A DNA stretch of 37,945 nucleotides. It comes from Pseudomonas japonica. GTDB lineage: Bacteria; Pseudomonadota; Gammaproteobacteria; Pseudomonadales; Pseudomonadaceae. Below the pieces are notes generated by a model. It saw only the letters and a program-made list of their open reading frames with translations. It did not search any database and was not told where the DNA came from. Every line of letters starts with the position of its first letter. Positions within the stretch are counted from its first letter, which is position 1. Made by a program: the position numbers and the translations under genes. The stretch spans positions 1 through 37,945 of the forward strand of contig NZ_JAAMQU010000025.1 in NCBI RefSeq assembly GCF_013522925.1, written 5' to 3'. Positions 8,707 through 17,029 of this stretch are shown piece after piece.

Positions 8707-8961
8707 TTGGGAGATCAAACAAGGTGCAAAGGCATCCAGGCCTGGGATGACGTCTACGCGTGTCAATTCTGCATCGAAGTGGATGGCCGGAGGCTCTTGA
8801 TCTCCAACGACAGCGATTCCCTGGGCTACTGCCACTCATGCGTGGCGCCGGATGGACGCCGCTGGGATTTTGATAGCAGCCAGCGGTTCGGGACTGATCC
8901 TGTGGGGCTGATGTCGATCTGGGAGCACGCATCATTTGAGCGAGTCCTGAAAACGCTGTAG
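8707..8961 (+). pseudogene. Truncated second copy of the small conserved protein at 1225-1560
   Basis: Residues from AWDDVYACQF onward align with the 1225-1560 protein, including CHSCVAPDGRRWDFDSSQRF. At DNA level 8820-8910 and 1415-1505 differ at only a few positions. The N-terminal 40 or so residues are missing: an in-frame TGA lies at 8695-8697, and only a TTG at 8707 is available as a start, without a clear ribosome-binding site. The upstream DNA (8640-8700) shows no trace of the missing part in frame. Probably a partial duplicate that has lost its start. Confidence 0.6.
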
Positions 8962-9035
8962 GACGGCAACTGCTGCCTCAGGCAAGCAAGAGACTGATAC
9001 TTGGTTAGCTGCGGCCTCATGGCGCCCTTACGATC

Positions 9036-9194
9036 TTATTTGTTTGATGCTTTGTCAGCAGCGCGGGCCGCTCTTGCGGCGAAGCTATTAGAAGGAATAG
9101 CACCGTCATTGCTACGTGCGGTAGCGGAGTAGATCCTGGCCTTGGCGTCCTGAGACATAGGCTTGGATTGAGTGCCTGATGCTTTCTTGCTCAT
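9036..9194 (-). CDS. Small basic, alanine-rich protein (52 residues)
   Basis: The translation begins MSKKASGTQSKPMSQDAKAR and ends with FAARAARAADKASNK, then TAA. GAGGT sits eight bases upstream of the ATG (complement of 9192-9194). It is highly charged with no hydrophobic segment. I believe similar tiny Lys/Ala/Ser-rich proteins are common in Pseudomonas; the function is unknown. The middle (RIYSATARSNDGAIPSNSFA) looks like a conserved core. Confidence 0.65.
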   Translation of the reverse strand: MSKKASGTQSKPMSQDAKARIYSATARSNDGAIPSNSFAARAARAADKASNK

Positions 9195-9531
9195 GTGGTT
9201 TACCTCGATAGTCAGATGAGACGCTTAGGCGTCGTGGCTGACTGTACGTAACCCCAAATTTTGGTCAGGGGGGCAAACTCGGAAAATTTACCGCGTTGGG
9301 CTAACCCTAGCGATGCGATCTGCTCTTGGCCTCAGCCAGGTTGTGAATCATGTGAGATGGAAGCTGGGGTTTTTGGGCGTGTCCCTAGGGGAACGGCTGC
9401 CATAAGCAGTAGCAATTTGTTTACTTTCAGAAATCGATAGTGATTAGTTGTGAGCAGCCGAGGCTCCTAGTGATCGGGATGTTGGTGCAAGCGCAGGCGT
9501 AAATCCTCCTTATCGAACAGCGCAGTGATCT
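9195..9531. other. Gap without a gene
   Basis: The only structure seen is the short dispersed repeat at 9378-9401. No coding frame with a ribosome-binding site was found. A regulatory region for the 52-residue gene may lie just right of 9194. Confidence 0.4.
9378..9401 (+). repeat. Dispersed repeat, copy B (short)
   Basis: GCGTGTCCCTAGGGGAACGG matches copy A at 374-397 except in the loop of the TCCC...GGGA hairpin. The stem is kept while the loop changes, which hints at a selected structure. Beyond GGCT the two copies diverge. Confidence 0.35.
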
Positions 9532-10317
9532 CTACTTTGGCTTAGCAAGCGCCTCAGCTTCTCGGGCCGCCTTTTCCGCATCGTTTGCGGACATTCTAGC
9601 TTTTTCTGCAGCCTGTCGAGCAGCCGCGCTACCTGATTCGCCCATCGAAGACTGCTGCGCTTGTTCCGCAGCCTCCTGAGCAACGGCTGCGGCCTCGGCT
9701 GCCTTTGTTGCCTTGTCTTGAGCTTGCGTCGCGGCTTCTTGGGTACGAGCATTAGAAACTGGGTTCGGGTTGACTACCTGGGCGTTGCTGATGGCACGTA
9801 GAGCTGCGCTTTCGGCGTCGGCGGCGGCAACGCTACAGTTGAAGGCCATGGCTACCGCAACGATGGCACGCTGGTTATCGGTCTCAGCGAGGCTGTACTG
9901 CAAAATGCCTTCTTTGCCGGCGCTTGCAACGCTGGCGCGCCTGCGGACATAGACTGCGGAGGAAAATCCTTCCTCAAACCCTGTTTGCAACGCGCTAGTT
10001 GAACCAGAAAGACCGGCCCAAGCGTCTTTTGCGCCACCTCCCGCTAACGGCGCTGCGACAGCTCCGGATAAGGTGCCGAATGCGCCCATCAGAAATTTGC
10101 TATTCGTCGCATAAAAACCATGCTTTTCGTAATAGTTTTGTACTGCGCGACAAAAACCAACTGCGTCTGCAAAGGCCTGGGCCGCTTCTTTGGGTGTGCA
10201 TGTGTCAGCACAAGGCCTTTTGTCCGCCCAAGGCCACGCAGCCGTTGGGCCAGTGCTGCATGCCCCTAGCGCTACCGCAACCGCTGACGCCAATAAAGTC
10301 TTGAGTGAGATCTCCAT
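9532..10317 (-). CDS. Predicted lipoprotein with an alanine-rich coiled-coil tail
   Basis: The N-terminus is a lipoprotein signal: positive residues, a hydrophobic run, then the lipobox LGAC before STGPTAAWPW, so it should be lipid-anchored and export-dependent. The ATG at 10317 is preferred over the one at 10335 because AAGGG lies just before it. The central part has paired cysteines (PCADTCTPKEAAQAF) and an Ala/Gly-rich segment. The last 80 residues are Ala/Glu/Gln-rich with heptad-like spacing, probably a long helix. No enzyme motif is visible. It stands alone on this strand; a hairpin at 10482-10503 lies upstream. Confidence 0.75.
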   Translation of the reverse strand: MEISLKTLLASAVAVALGACSTGPTAAWPWADKRPCADTCTPKEAAQAFADAVGFCRAVQNYYEKHGFYATNSKFLMGAFGTLSGAVAAPLAGGGAKDAWAGLSGSTSALQTGFEEGFSSAVYVRRRASVASAGKEGILQYSLAETDNQRAIVAVAMAFNCSVAAADAESAALRAISNAQVVNPNPVSNARTQEAATQAQDKATKAAEAAAVAQEAAEQAQQSSMGESGSAAARQAAEKARMSANDAEKAAREAEALAKPK

Positions 10318-10481
10318 GCTTTTACCCTTATCCATGTGGGCAAGACATCATTGGTGATAGCTTACGGGACAGTAAAAGCAAGCAGATCGCAGAGCTGATA
10401 GGCAAGCGAACCGGTCTTCGGAAGGCAGCTCAGGCAGTCGACACTCTCTACGTGGGTCGTCGGCGCTCACCTGGCCGAGGA

Positions 10482-10503
10482 CTCCCCCACTTCGGTGCGG
10501 GAG
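10482..10503. other. UUCG-loop hairpin
   Basis: A nine-base stem with one C-C mismatch closes a TTCG tetraloop (arms 10482-10490 and 10495-10503). No T-run follows on either strand, so it is not a standard intrinsic terminator. It lies between the small possible zinc-protein gene and the lipoprotein gene, both on the minus strand, and could separate their transcripts. Confidence 0.4.
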
Positions 10504-10537
10504 GGTTCTGTGACTCAATCCTCTATGACGCCAATGG

Positions 10538-10747
10538 CTATTGGGGATCTTCAGTGTGGCGTAACGCGGCTGCCAGCGTTACCCAGGGGGTCTCAATAGC
10601 GTCCAGACCTTTAGCACAGCCTGGCGCATGCTTGAAGGCGCGACGGGCATTTCGAAGCGACTGCGTAGCCGCACAAAATCTGCACCCTAGATACCCCTCA
10701 TGTAGCTCCCATTGCCGACGCCATGCGGCTAGTAGTGGTGCACTCAT
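10538..10747 (-). CDS. Small possible zinc-binding protein
   Basis: A 69-residue frame with C22-x2-C25 and H40-x3-C44, a likely single zinc site (core WELHEGYLGCRFCAATQSLR). It is Trp- and Arg-rich at the N-terminus with no membrane segment. The ATG at 10747 has only a weak upstream GGTCGG; a further in-frame ATG at 10798 is possible. It diverges from the H-NS-like gene at 10883. I do not recognise the family; the metal-site pattern and Pseudomonas-like composition argue that it is real. Confidence 0.5.
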   Translation of the reverse strand: MSAPLLAAWRRQWELHEGYLGCRFCAATQSLRNARRAFKHAPGCAKGLDAIETPWVTLAAALRHTEDPQ

Positions 10748-10882
10748 CGTTTGCCGACCATATTCCTGAGAGTCGCATGCAAGGATACAGAAATGCACTG
10801 AAAATGTACTTTTAGTATCTGCAACCTTGAAGCTCTTTATACTGTCTATTCTCTTAACATCTATTACCCCAGGAGATTATCG

Positions 10883-11263
10883 ATGTCCCGTCTTGCCGAA
10901 TTCCGCGCGCTTGAGCAAAAACTGGCCGAACAGCTCGCTGAGCTGGAAACAATGAAAAACGACGAAGGCCTAAAGCGGGAGGTCGAATTCGAGGAAAAAC
11001 TCCGTGGCTTGTTGGGTGAATACAATTTCAGCCTTAAGGACATCATTGCAATCCTTGATCCGCAGGGCGCCCAGCCTACCCAACGTTCCGGCCGTGGCGC
11101 GGCGCAAGCTCCGGAAAAAACCACCCGCCGGGCTCGCCAAGTAAAACGCTATAAGAATCCGAAAAGCGGCGAAGTTGTTGAAACCAAGGGCGGCAATCAC
11201 AAGACTTTAAAAGCTTGGAAGGCAGAGCACGGCGCTGAGACCGTTGAGTCCTGGCTTGAGTGA
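10883..11263 (+). CDS. MvaT/MvaU-family H-NS-like xenogeneic silencer
   Basis: 126 residues with the two-part design of the Pseudomonas H-NS analogues. The N-terminal oligomerisation coiled coil (MSRLAEFRALEQKLAEQLAE ... KREVEFEEKL) ends at DIIAILDP. A flexible basic linker (about 60-82) leads to the AT-rich-DNA-binding domain, with KRYKNPKSGEVVETKGGNHK and TLKAWKAEHG; the GGNHKTL loop is the minor-groove reading element. It resembles MvaU more than MvaT. AGGAG lies seven bases before the ATG, and the DNA upstream is AT-rich. Pseudomonas chromosomes carry core copies elsewhere, so an island copy suggests an imported or accessory silencer that may repress neighbouring AT-rich genes. Confidence 0.9.
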   Translation: MSRLAEFRALEQKLAEQLAELETMKNDEGLKREVEFEEKLRGLLGEYNFSLKDIIAILDPQGAQPTQRSGRGAAQAPEKTTRRARQVKRYKNPKSGEVVETKGGNHKTLKAWKAEHGAETVESWLE

Positions 11264-11971
11264 CCGGCAGGCTTGCCATCTGAGCAAGCAGAGAAAGAGG
11301 CTCGGCCAGCACTCCAATGTGGGGCTAGCCCTTGGAATCGTGTGGTTGAAATGCCTAGGTTCGGACGCTGGGTCGGATCAGGTAGCCAGACCAACCCAAC
11401 CCAACCCAACCCAACCTAGTTTGGCGCTGGCATGAGATTCCGCCCAAACGAATGTGCCGGCCATGTAAGTAATGGCGTTAGCATGGCCATGGCCCTGATC
11501 CAGATGCCATTGCGTTTTAAAAGTGGATCAGCGCGGATTCAGCGGGTATTCAGTTTGGCATTGTCCGAATCCATATCTGGAACTTCCTAATCATAGGATG
11601 TTGTCACTGGCCGAGGACTGCCTTCCCCGGCAGCGTTGGCTTCAAAACCTTCTGCCACGCTCGCCTCCGGCGTGTTTATGGCGCGCATGTCGTGCAATCA
11701 TGCCTACCTACGATCTAGGCATAGCGCACGGTCACATCGAGCACCTATGACTTGCCGGCTGATCACAAATAAAACTGCGGCTACAGATTTCTGCTCATTA
11801 CGTAAGGCAGTCTGCGGCCGCCGAAATGGCCATCGGTGTCCCCCATCTGCGGGCCTTCTTCGGTTAAGGCTAGTTGGTGGAGTATACGATCAAAGGTGGC
11901 GAGCGAGTCCTTTGTGTCCAACAGGCCGGGTAAATGCTATCGTGACAAGCAGCTAGGGCCTCGGCGGGCTG
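11264..11971. other. About 700 bases without a recognisable gene
   Basis: This region holds a pentanucleotide repeat tract (11391-11415) and several overlapping short frames, none with a recognisable family or good ribosome-binding site. Frames 11523-11750 and 11636-11956 overlap each other and look like chance. Confidence 0.4.
11391..11415. repeat. Five tandem CCAAC units
   Basis: Five perfect copies of CCAAC lie end to end about 130 bases after the H-NS-like gene. No coding frame depends on them. A pentanucleotide tract can vary in copy number by slippage; no phase-variation role can be shown here. Confidence 0.8.
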
Positions 11972-12169
11972 ATGGAAGATAGAGCGTATTACTTTTATAC
12001 GTGCTTGGCGGACATGATCTACAGTCCTCTCAACCTTCTAGGAGTTCGTGGAGTGGAGCTGACCCAAAAGACTTATAGCCCTTCTAACTTGCACTTCTCC
12101 ATCGCCTTGGCCCCGGCGAATTGGAAGGTCGCGAGGCAAGCACTGACAAGCCTTCGGAAAGACATATGA
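11972..12169 (+). CDS. Possible small protein of unknown function
   Basis: A 65-residue frame (MEDRAYYFYTCLADMIYSPL start) with protein-like composition, ending 36 bases before the next gene. The ribosome-binding site is poor. It may be a fragment of a longer gene, since the upstream DNA is gene-free and decayed. No family is recognised. Confidence 0.3.
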   Translation: MEDRAYYFYTCLADMIYSPLNLLGVRGVELTQKTYSPSNLHFSIALAPANWKVARQALTSLRKDI

Positions 12170-12205
12170 TAGGAACAGGCAGCGGCTATTGCGGACGATA
12201 GACGC

Positions 12206-13477
12206 ATGGATAGCTTTGAGTTACCGGCTCGTAATATGGATGAATTCGGCATGGCATTTCTTTCACAGCTTTATCGCTACCGCCAGCGCGAGCAGCGCAG
12301 TCCGCTGGAGGACTACCTCACCGAGGCCCTGGCAGAATGGCTACGTCAGGCCACACTGGTTGGAGAGCTACCGCGAATCGTCCGCGACGTGTTCAAGCTC
12401 GAAACTGTTGCTGGTGCGCCTGAGGAAGATCTGCGAGCCGTTAGGTGGGAAACCCAGCACGTCATCGGCCATGGCCATGAGAGCGCAACCAATAAGCGCC
12501 CCGATCTGGTCGGCCGTGGCCCGAACATTTTCGTAATTATCGAAAACAAGACATCGGCGCCGTTTACGACGCATCTGGACGATGATGGCGTGGAATACTC
12601 CGACCAGTTGACTCTTTATCAGCGCTACTTGGCGAAACGCCGCGAAGGGCTCAAAGGTATTGCCCTACTTACCCATATCACTCTACCTCCAGGCCATTGG
12701 AAAGGCTCAGTGTGTTTCTGGCGAGATATAGCCAATTACCTTTCTCAATTTCATAAGCCACAGCGCGGCAGCGCGCTGGCATTCATGGCCAATAACTTGC
12801 TCGCATTCATCAGGGATCAGAACATGAGTGGTACACGCGTAGATCTTGCGGATATCGTTGCCCAGCCAGCATATGACCGCTTGCAGGAGGGAATGAAGAA
12901 TTTGGGTGCCATAGGGACAAAGGCGCTAAGCGAGTCACTTAGATCCGCAACAGTGGCGCCCGACCTCTTAAAGTTTAGGAAACCTAGCGGCGATCTTTCG
13001 CCCCCAAAATTCTTTGGTGGCGTGATGACACCTATAGGCGGAACGATAAACGAAAGCGCCATGGTTCTCTGGTGTGGGGTGATTGCGCGATCGGCCTTCG
13101 GCCTAGCTCCGATTCACACAGGTCTGCCTGAGCTGATCGTAGGATTAGGTATCTGGAAATACGAAGGGGATATTGAACCTGAACAGGAAGTCTTGCTTCG
13201 TAGGTTCGAGAATGAGCCCGTTGAGCAGCCTGGCTTGCCTGATTGGCATGTCACAATACATAAGCGTGATAACTATGGGCCATATGTTTTCATCAACTCA
13301 AGACTTAGCCTGATGGACGTTCATCAATTGGCACAAGGCCGTGATTGGGACGACATAGCTAGTGACTTCTTTCACCAGCGCACCGAGGCCATGTTGACAA
13401 TACTCACCACACCATTAGCTGAGGGGGCTAGCACGATGGAGCAAGCGCTATATGCTATCACCGGAGAAGCGCTCTAA
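12206..13477 (+). CDS. Stand-alone PD-(D/E)XK nuclease-family protein
   Basis: 423 residues. The nuclease core is in the first 130: an N-terminal helix with E36 (SPLEDYLTEALAEWL), the catalytic PD at 99-100 (NKRPDLVGRG) and the E113-N-K115 of FVIIENKTSA. This fits the PD-(D/E)XK superfamily, close to the PDDEXK_4 type of uncharacterised island proteins. The region from about 210 to 423 has no motif I recognise; it may be a partner- or target-binding domain. It has no methylase or helicase neighbour and sits alone between gene-poor stretches. The ribosome-binding site is weak; M11 at 12236 is an alternative start. A weak terminator follows at 13480. Confidence 0.75.
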   Translation: MDSFELPARNMDEFGMAFLSQLYRYRQREQRSPLEDYLTEALAEWLRQATLVGELPRIVRDVFKLETVAGAPEEDLRAVRWETQHVIGHGHESATNKRPDLVGRGPNIFVIIENKTSAPFTTHLDDDGVEYSDQLTLYQRYLAKRREGLKGIALLTHITLPPGHWKGSVCFWRDIANYLSQFHKPQRGSALAFMANNLLAFIRDQNMSGTRVDLADIVAQPAYDRLQEGMKNLGAIGTKALSESLRSATVAPDLLKFRKPSGDLSPPKFFGGVMTPIGGTINESAMVLWCGVIARSAFGLAPIHTGLPELIVGLGIWKYEGDIEPEQEVLLRRFENEPVEQPGLPDWHVTIHKRDNYGPYVFINSRLSLMDVHQLAQGRDWDDIASDFFHQRTEAMLTILTTPLAEGASTMEQALYAITGEAL

Positions 13478-13479
13478 AC

Positions 13480-13508
13480 GGAGCCCCATGCTCCTACCCG
13501 TATTTTTT
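13480..13508 (+). terminator. Candidate intrinsic terminator of the nuclease gene
   Basis: GGAGC-CCCAT-GCTCC forms a five-base stem three bases after the stop codon at 13477, followed after eight bases by TTTTTT. The stem is short and the T-run is late, so termination may be weak. Confidence 0.4.
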
Positions 13509-13535
13509 CGGTGACCGTTTCACCTGCTTGCCGCT

Positions 13536-13559
13536 TGGGTACCGTCGCAATGGTACCCA
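13536..13559. repeat. Perfect 8-base inverted repeat
   Basis: TGGGTACC and GGTACCCA flank an 8-base loop. It could be an operator or a recombination-site remnant; nothing adjacent decides this. Confidence 0.4.
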
Positions 13560-13851
13560 CGGACGGGCATCATAGGCGTAAATCAGCAGCCATCTGCGAG
13601 TTACGTTAGCGGGTATTAAGTGTTTGATCGCGACGCTAGCAGCGTTGCCCCTGATCTCAGGTAATTCCTGTCCAACCAAGGCATTATAGGTATGACATAA
13701 CGGCTTCGGTGGTACTTAGAAATCCTGGCGATCAGGGCTTCAGAAGGTGTGCTGAACGAGCGCCGATTTAGGCCGTTCAGATTTACCCATCACGTTGGCT
13801 ATTCGCAATGCGGTATCATCGACGCCATCCGGCTCTACCGAAGGGCTTCGC

Positions 13852-15090
13852 TCAACCGTGCGTAGGGACAATGCCTGCGTTAGTGACATTCCCTTCCGTG
13901 TCAATTGTTAGAGCCATTCGGACAGATTGGCCTGGTGTAGGTACCACTGCAAGCATTTGTTCAATGCGAGACATACGGTTTACTAGCGCTGAATTTATGC
14001 CCAAGCTGCGAGTATTCAGCCTTTCCGCCTCGGTAAGGATCAGGTCTCGCCGTTCCGCCAGCGTGCTTTCGCGGTTGAACCGGACGTCTTCTCCCAGGTA
14101 ACTGACAACTTTCCCCTTCATAATGCTGTGCATCTGATTAGACAGCCGGCTCCATTCTTCTGAAGCTACCTTGGCAGGGCTAAAACGGTTACGTTGGGGG
14201 TCGATAAACGCTGTTAGGGTATTTACCGTGGATGCAAACTCGCTGTAAAAATCCTGCCGAATTAGCAGTATTTGCGCCCTTGAAATGATCCCTTTTAGCG
14301 CTTCGAATGTAGATCCGGTTCCGAATGTGTCTAGGTCTTGAATTGAAGCTAATTCTTTTACAAGATCGTCTAGATGGCGCAACGCTTTTCGCTGCCAAGA
14401 GCGGGACTCTCGAATGGTCGCCTCCAAGCTATTAGCCATTTCAGCTGACAGAGCGTTGGGGGTTCCTTGCTTTTGCACGAAAGCTGCAAGCTCACGTATG
14501 TAATCTATGGCTCCTTCGATCTCGGCGATGTCGTTCGATTCTAGACGGTTAGTGATACTATCAAACTTCAAGTTCAACGCACGTAGGCCATCAGCGATTT
14601 CTGCAAGATGTGCCTGTGCGACGGCAATGCTCACGAGCTGGAAGCCAGCGGATGCAAATTGTCTAATTTTTCCCCCTTCCATAAGTCTCGCCTTACCTAC
14701 AATCTTCCCAGTCGCATTATCGATCGCGTCAGCGAGAACCTCGCCGTCCTTTGTCTTCATCAGGGTTAAGGTGCCCTTTTTGAGGCCTTCTTGAATCTCG
14801 GGTTTGAAAACAACCTCGAGCGTTCTACCTGGAACGAGCAATGAAGCTTTTCCGGTGTCAAGGGCAAGCTGCCGAAACTGGGAGATGGTCTCCGAGTTAG
14901 TGGGAATCGACAATGCGTTGGCCGGAAAAGCGCTTAGCCCAACAACCGCAAGGTGGCCGTTTTCGAATACTACATCTAGGCCCGTTGACGCCTTTTGAGG
15001 TATCTTGCGCCGGTTGAAGAATACAAGGATTGCCCCTAAGGCTACCGAAAGCCCTGCCACTTCGATCAACAATACACTGTCTACATGCAT
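13852..15090 (-). CDS. Membrane-anchored coiled-coil protein of unknown function
   Basis: 412 residues. One N-terminal membrane helix (about 6-26, LLIEVAGLSVALGAILVFF) is followed by positive residues (NRRK), which puts the bulk of the protein on the cytoplasmic side. The middle (GKARLMEGGKIRQFASAGFQ, then AQAHLAEIADGLRALNLKFD) and the part after residue 180 are rich in helix with heptad-like patterns. There is no nuclease, ATPase or transporter motif. AAGAG lies ten bases before the ATG. It is monocistronic. Single-helix proteins with long cytoplasmic helical domains occur as defence sensors, but that is only analogy. Confidence 0.65.
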   Translation of the reverse strand: MHVDSVLLIEVAGLSVALGAILVFFNRRKIPQKASTGLDVVFENGHLAVVGLSAFPANALSIPTNSETISQFRQLALDTGKASLLVPGRTLEVVFKPEIQEGLKKGTLTLMKTKDGEVLADAIDNATGKIVGKARLMEGGKIRQFASAGFQLVSIAVAQAHLAEIADGLRALNLKFDSITNRLESNDIAEIEGAIDYIRELAAFVQKQGTPNALSAEMANSLEATIRESRSWQRKALRHLDDLVKELASIQDLDTFGTGSTFEALKGIISRAQILLIRQDFYSEFASTVNTLTAFIDPQRNRFSPAKVASEEWSRLSNQMHSIMKGKVVSYLGEDVRFNRESTLAERRDLILTEAERLNTRSLGINSALVNRMSRIEQMLAVVPTPGQSVRMALTIDTEGNVTNAGIVPTHG

Positions 15091-15840
15091 TCTAGAATTC
15101 TCTTGGGGTAGCTGGATAGTCTTGGTTCAATAATCTAGGGCTGCCTCAGCCGCAGATTTTGCGTGCGGCTGGGAGGGCATTTATCGGTTGCTTGCAGAGG
15201 ATCTTAATCCGATCTGCCATTTAGATTGAAGCGATCTATTATCGCACCTCCGTTGCCGCTGTAGATCGAGCGCACCATGACCTGCCACGACCCAGACAAC
15301 GCTAGCCCGGGATGGAACCAGGTACGCTAGGCTCAGGGGCTGGTTTGGTAGCTGCGTTCGCCATAGTCAAACTGCGCTGTCGCCAACCGGCTCGATACCT
15401 TCTGCTCAGAAACGCTGCCACGTCACTAATAGGTTCATGATCCTCGATGGCGGTAATTCGCTTGGTACGCTCGGATTCTCAGGTGGTCGGAGGAAATTAG
15501 CTATTCCACGTCCCCAGCAGCTGGTGCTTCTGCCTCTGCATGCTCAGGTTTCAGAGGTCGAACCTGTAGAAGGATGTCTGGGCCACCACGTCCTTGACCT
15601 CATCACGTGGCTCGGCGAGGCGCTGTTCGAAGTCGACCTCCCTCTTGCGACCCTCCTCACGTGAGGGCTTTGGCTGCCATTGACCGGGCTCACCTCGCCG
15701 CTATTACTCCATCGTCCCAAAATCAATCCGCCTCCAAGGTCGAGCTCAAGATAATCCAAGCGAAGCCGTTAACTTGTAGCCGATCAGACGGTTGGATCCG
15801 TTGATGGCAGCTTTATACCAGTTAAAGGGGATGTGGACTC
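15091..15840. other. 750-base gap with a decayed H-NS-like fragment
   Basis: The only trace of a gene is the MvaT-like fragment at 15501-15664. GCCGCA...TGCGGCT around 15150-15170 can form a hairpin. The rest shows nothing I can support. Confidence 0.4.
15501..15664 (-). pseudogene. Possible fragment of an MvaT/MvaU-like gene
   Basis: On the minus strand, REEGRKREVDFEQRLAEPRD followed by EVKDVVAQ resembles the conserved LKREVEFE.KLR.L..EY..SL.DV/II coiled-coil segment of MvaT proteins. A frameshift later, KPEHAEAEAPAAGDVE could be the linker. No start, no DNA-binding domain and at least one frame change are seen. The match is short, so chance or another coiled coil is possible. Confidence 0.3.
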
Positions 15841-16323
15841 ATGGTTTGGCAGCTTTTCGCGATGCCGCTACTCAACGTTATCGAGGGTATAGTCGACGCC
15901 TGTAGAGACTCGGTTAAGCCGAGGATAGGCAGTGTGGTCTATTGCGACCTGGCTTTTGGCTATATGGAACACAGCGGAATCTATGTTGGGGATAACAGAA
16001 TCGTCCACCTGACCGGGGACGGGATCATCGAATTCACCACGCCTAAAGGTTTCTTAGACGGCGGAACAGGCGTCAGCATCTACGTTTCAGCACTAGATGA
16101 GGGCGCCGTAGGCAGCCAGCAGGTCGCGGATCGAGCTCTTGCTATGGTAGGCAAGGGTCGTAGCTATAACTTTCTACTCGATAATTGCCACCAGTTTACC
16201 TCTGGCTGCTTGACAGGTAACTTCGAGAACTCGCGCAATTTCCTGCGGATGGTCAAGGACGATTCGCGGAGAGTTTTAGGCTCGAACACTTGGCGCCATT
16301 GGGACATCAATCCGTTTAAGTGA
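15841..16323 (+). CDS. LRAT/NlpC-fold (NCxxF) papain-like protein
   Basis: A 160-residue protein with the circularly permuted NlpC/P60 (LRAT-type) motif set: H44 in MEHSGIYVG, a second histidine H56 in RIVHLTG, and the catalytic cysteine C116 in LLDNCHQFTSGC, equivalent to the NCEHF box. LRAT-like enzymes form a thioester on the cysteine and act as acyltransferases, amidases or phospholipases; the bacterial substrates are mostly unknown. RIGSVVYCDLAFGYMEHSGI is the usual entry strand. There is no signal peptide, so it is probably cytoplasmic or peripheral. AAGGGG lies 11 bases before ATG 15841; M8 is an alternative start. It has no operon partner. Confidence 0.8.
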   Translation: MVWQLFAMPLLNVIEGIVDACRDSVKPRIGSVVYCDLAFGYMEHSGIYVGDNRIVHLTGDGIIEFTTPKGFLDGGTGVSIYVSALDEGAVGSQQVADRALAMVGKGRSYNFLLDNCHQFTSGCLTGNFENSRNFLRMVKDDSRRVLGSNTWRHWDINPFK

Positions 16324-17029
16324 ACTGGGGGAGTATCAGGGATTAGCATCTGCAAGCGTCGTGTGCACACATACACATACTGACAGCTTCAGGCTAGAGA
16401 CCAATGACCCCACATTGGTCATGGTGCGTAACCAGCGTGCCGGCAAAATGGGCTCCTAGATCGCCGTGAGTGCGCCACTTGGGTATCGATTCCTTAGGAG
16501 CCAGACACCATGAATGTGGGCGGCCGTGGAGACGCCCCGAAACCTCAGCCGATAACACCTAGCTTTACTCGGTCACCTGATTTTGGAATGACGCCAGTCG
16601 GTGTTCAGGCAGTGCTGTATGCCCGTACTACCAGCCCCCTTTATCTCTCACGCGGCTGACCAAATCAGCATTGGCCTCGTGCTGGCCATACTGAAGGGCC
16701 ACCTCAGGAGTTGCTCCTCACCGCGATCTATGGCATCGCGACTAGCTCGTGTCACGGCGACTGAGTCCGCGAATAATAGGCACCCTGGCAGGGTTAGCAT
16801 GCATGTGATCGGCCTACCCTTCGTGTCCATTGACCTGGAAGCCCCTCTGGATTAGCTGAAAGCATCAACGCACCAAGGATTGCGATATGCACTCACGTGA
16901 AGAGGACTGGCTTAGCCCATCTCAGCTGTGGGCCACCACTCGTGGCTTCAGAGGCACCACGCCTCCGGGGCGTTGAAGGCCGCAGTCCAGGGCGATATTC
17001 CGAAACACCTACTGGCATCAATACCGGCC
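16324..17029. other. 700-base gap, at most one tiny gene
   Basis: Apart from the 49-residue frame at 16510-16659, no supported gene is present. A short frame at 16887 (MHSREEDWLSPSQLW) vaguely resembles one at 31469 (MRNHEEDWIQP). Both stop soon and are probably fragments. Confidence 0.35.
16510..16659 (+). CDS. Possible 49-residue protein
   Basis: ATG 16510 has a good AGGAG eight bases upstream. The frame reads MNVGGRGDAPKPQPITPSFT and ends LYARTTSPLYLSRG. It may be the N-terminal remnant of a longer gene, because a different frame stays open for about 190 bases after the stop. The family is not recognised. Confidence 0.3.
   Translation: MNVGGRGDAPKPQPITPSFTRSPDFGMTPVGVQAVLYARTTSPLYLSRG

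Larger units (their letters stand above)
13478..13851. other. Gap without a recognisable gene
   Basis: It holds a candidate terminator (13480-13508) and a perfect 8-base inverted repeat (13536-13559). A minus-strand frame at 13494-13679 has a protein-like stretch but no family that I recognise. Confidence 0.35.

Noticed and set aside
10305..10769. 154-residue open frame on the plus strand
   Set aside because: It overlaps the small possible zinc-protein gene in antisense and has no recognisable features.
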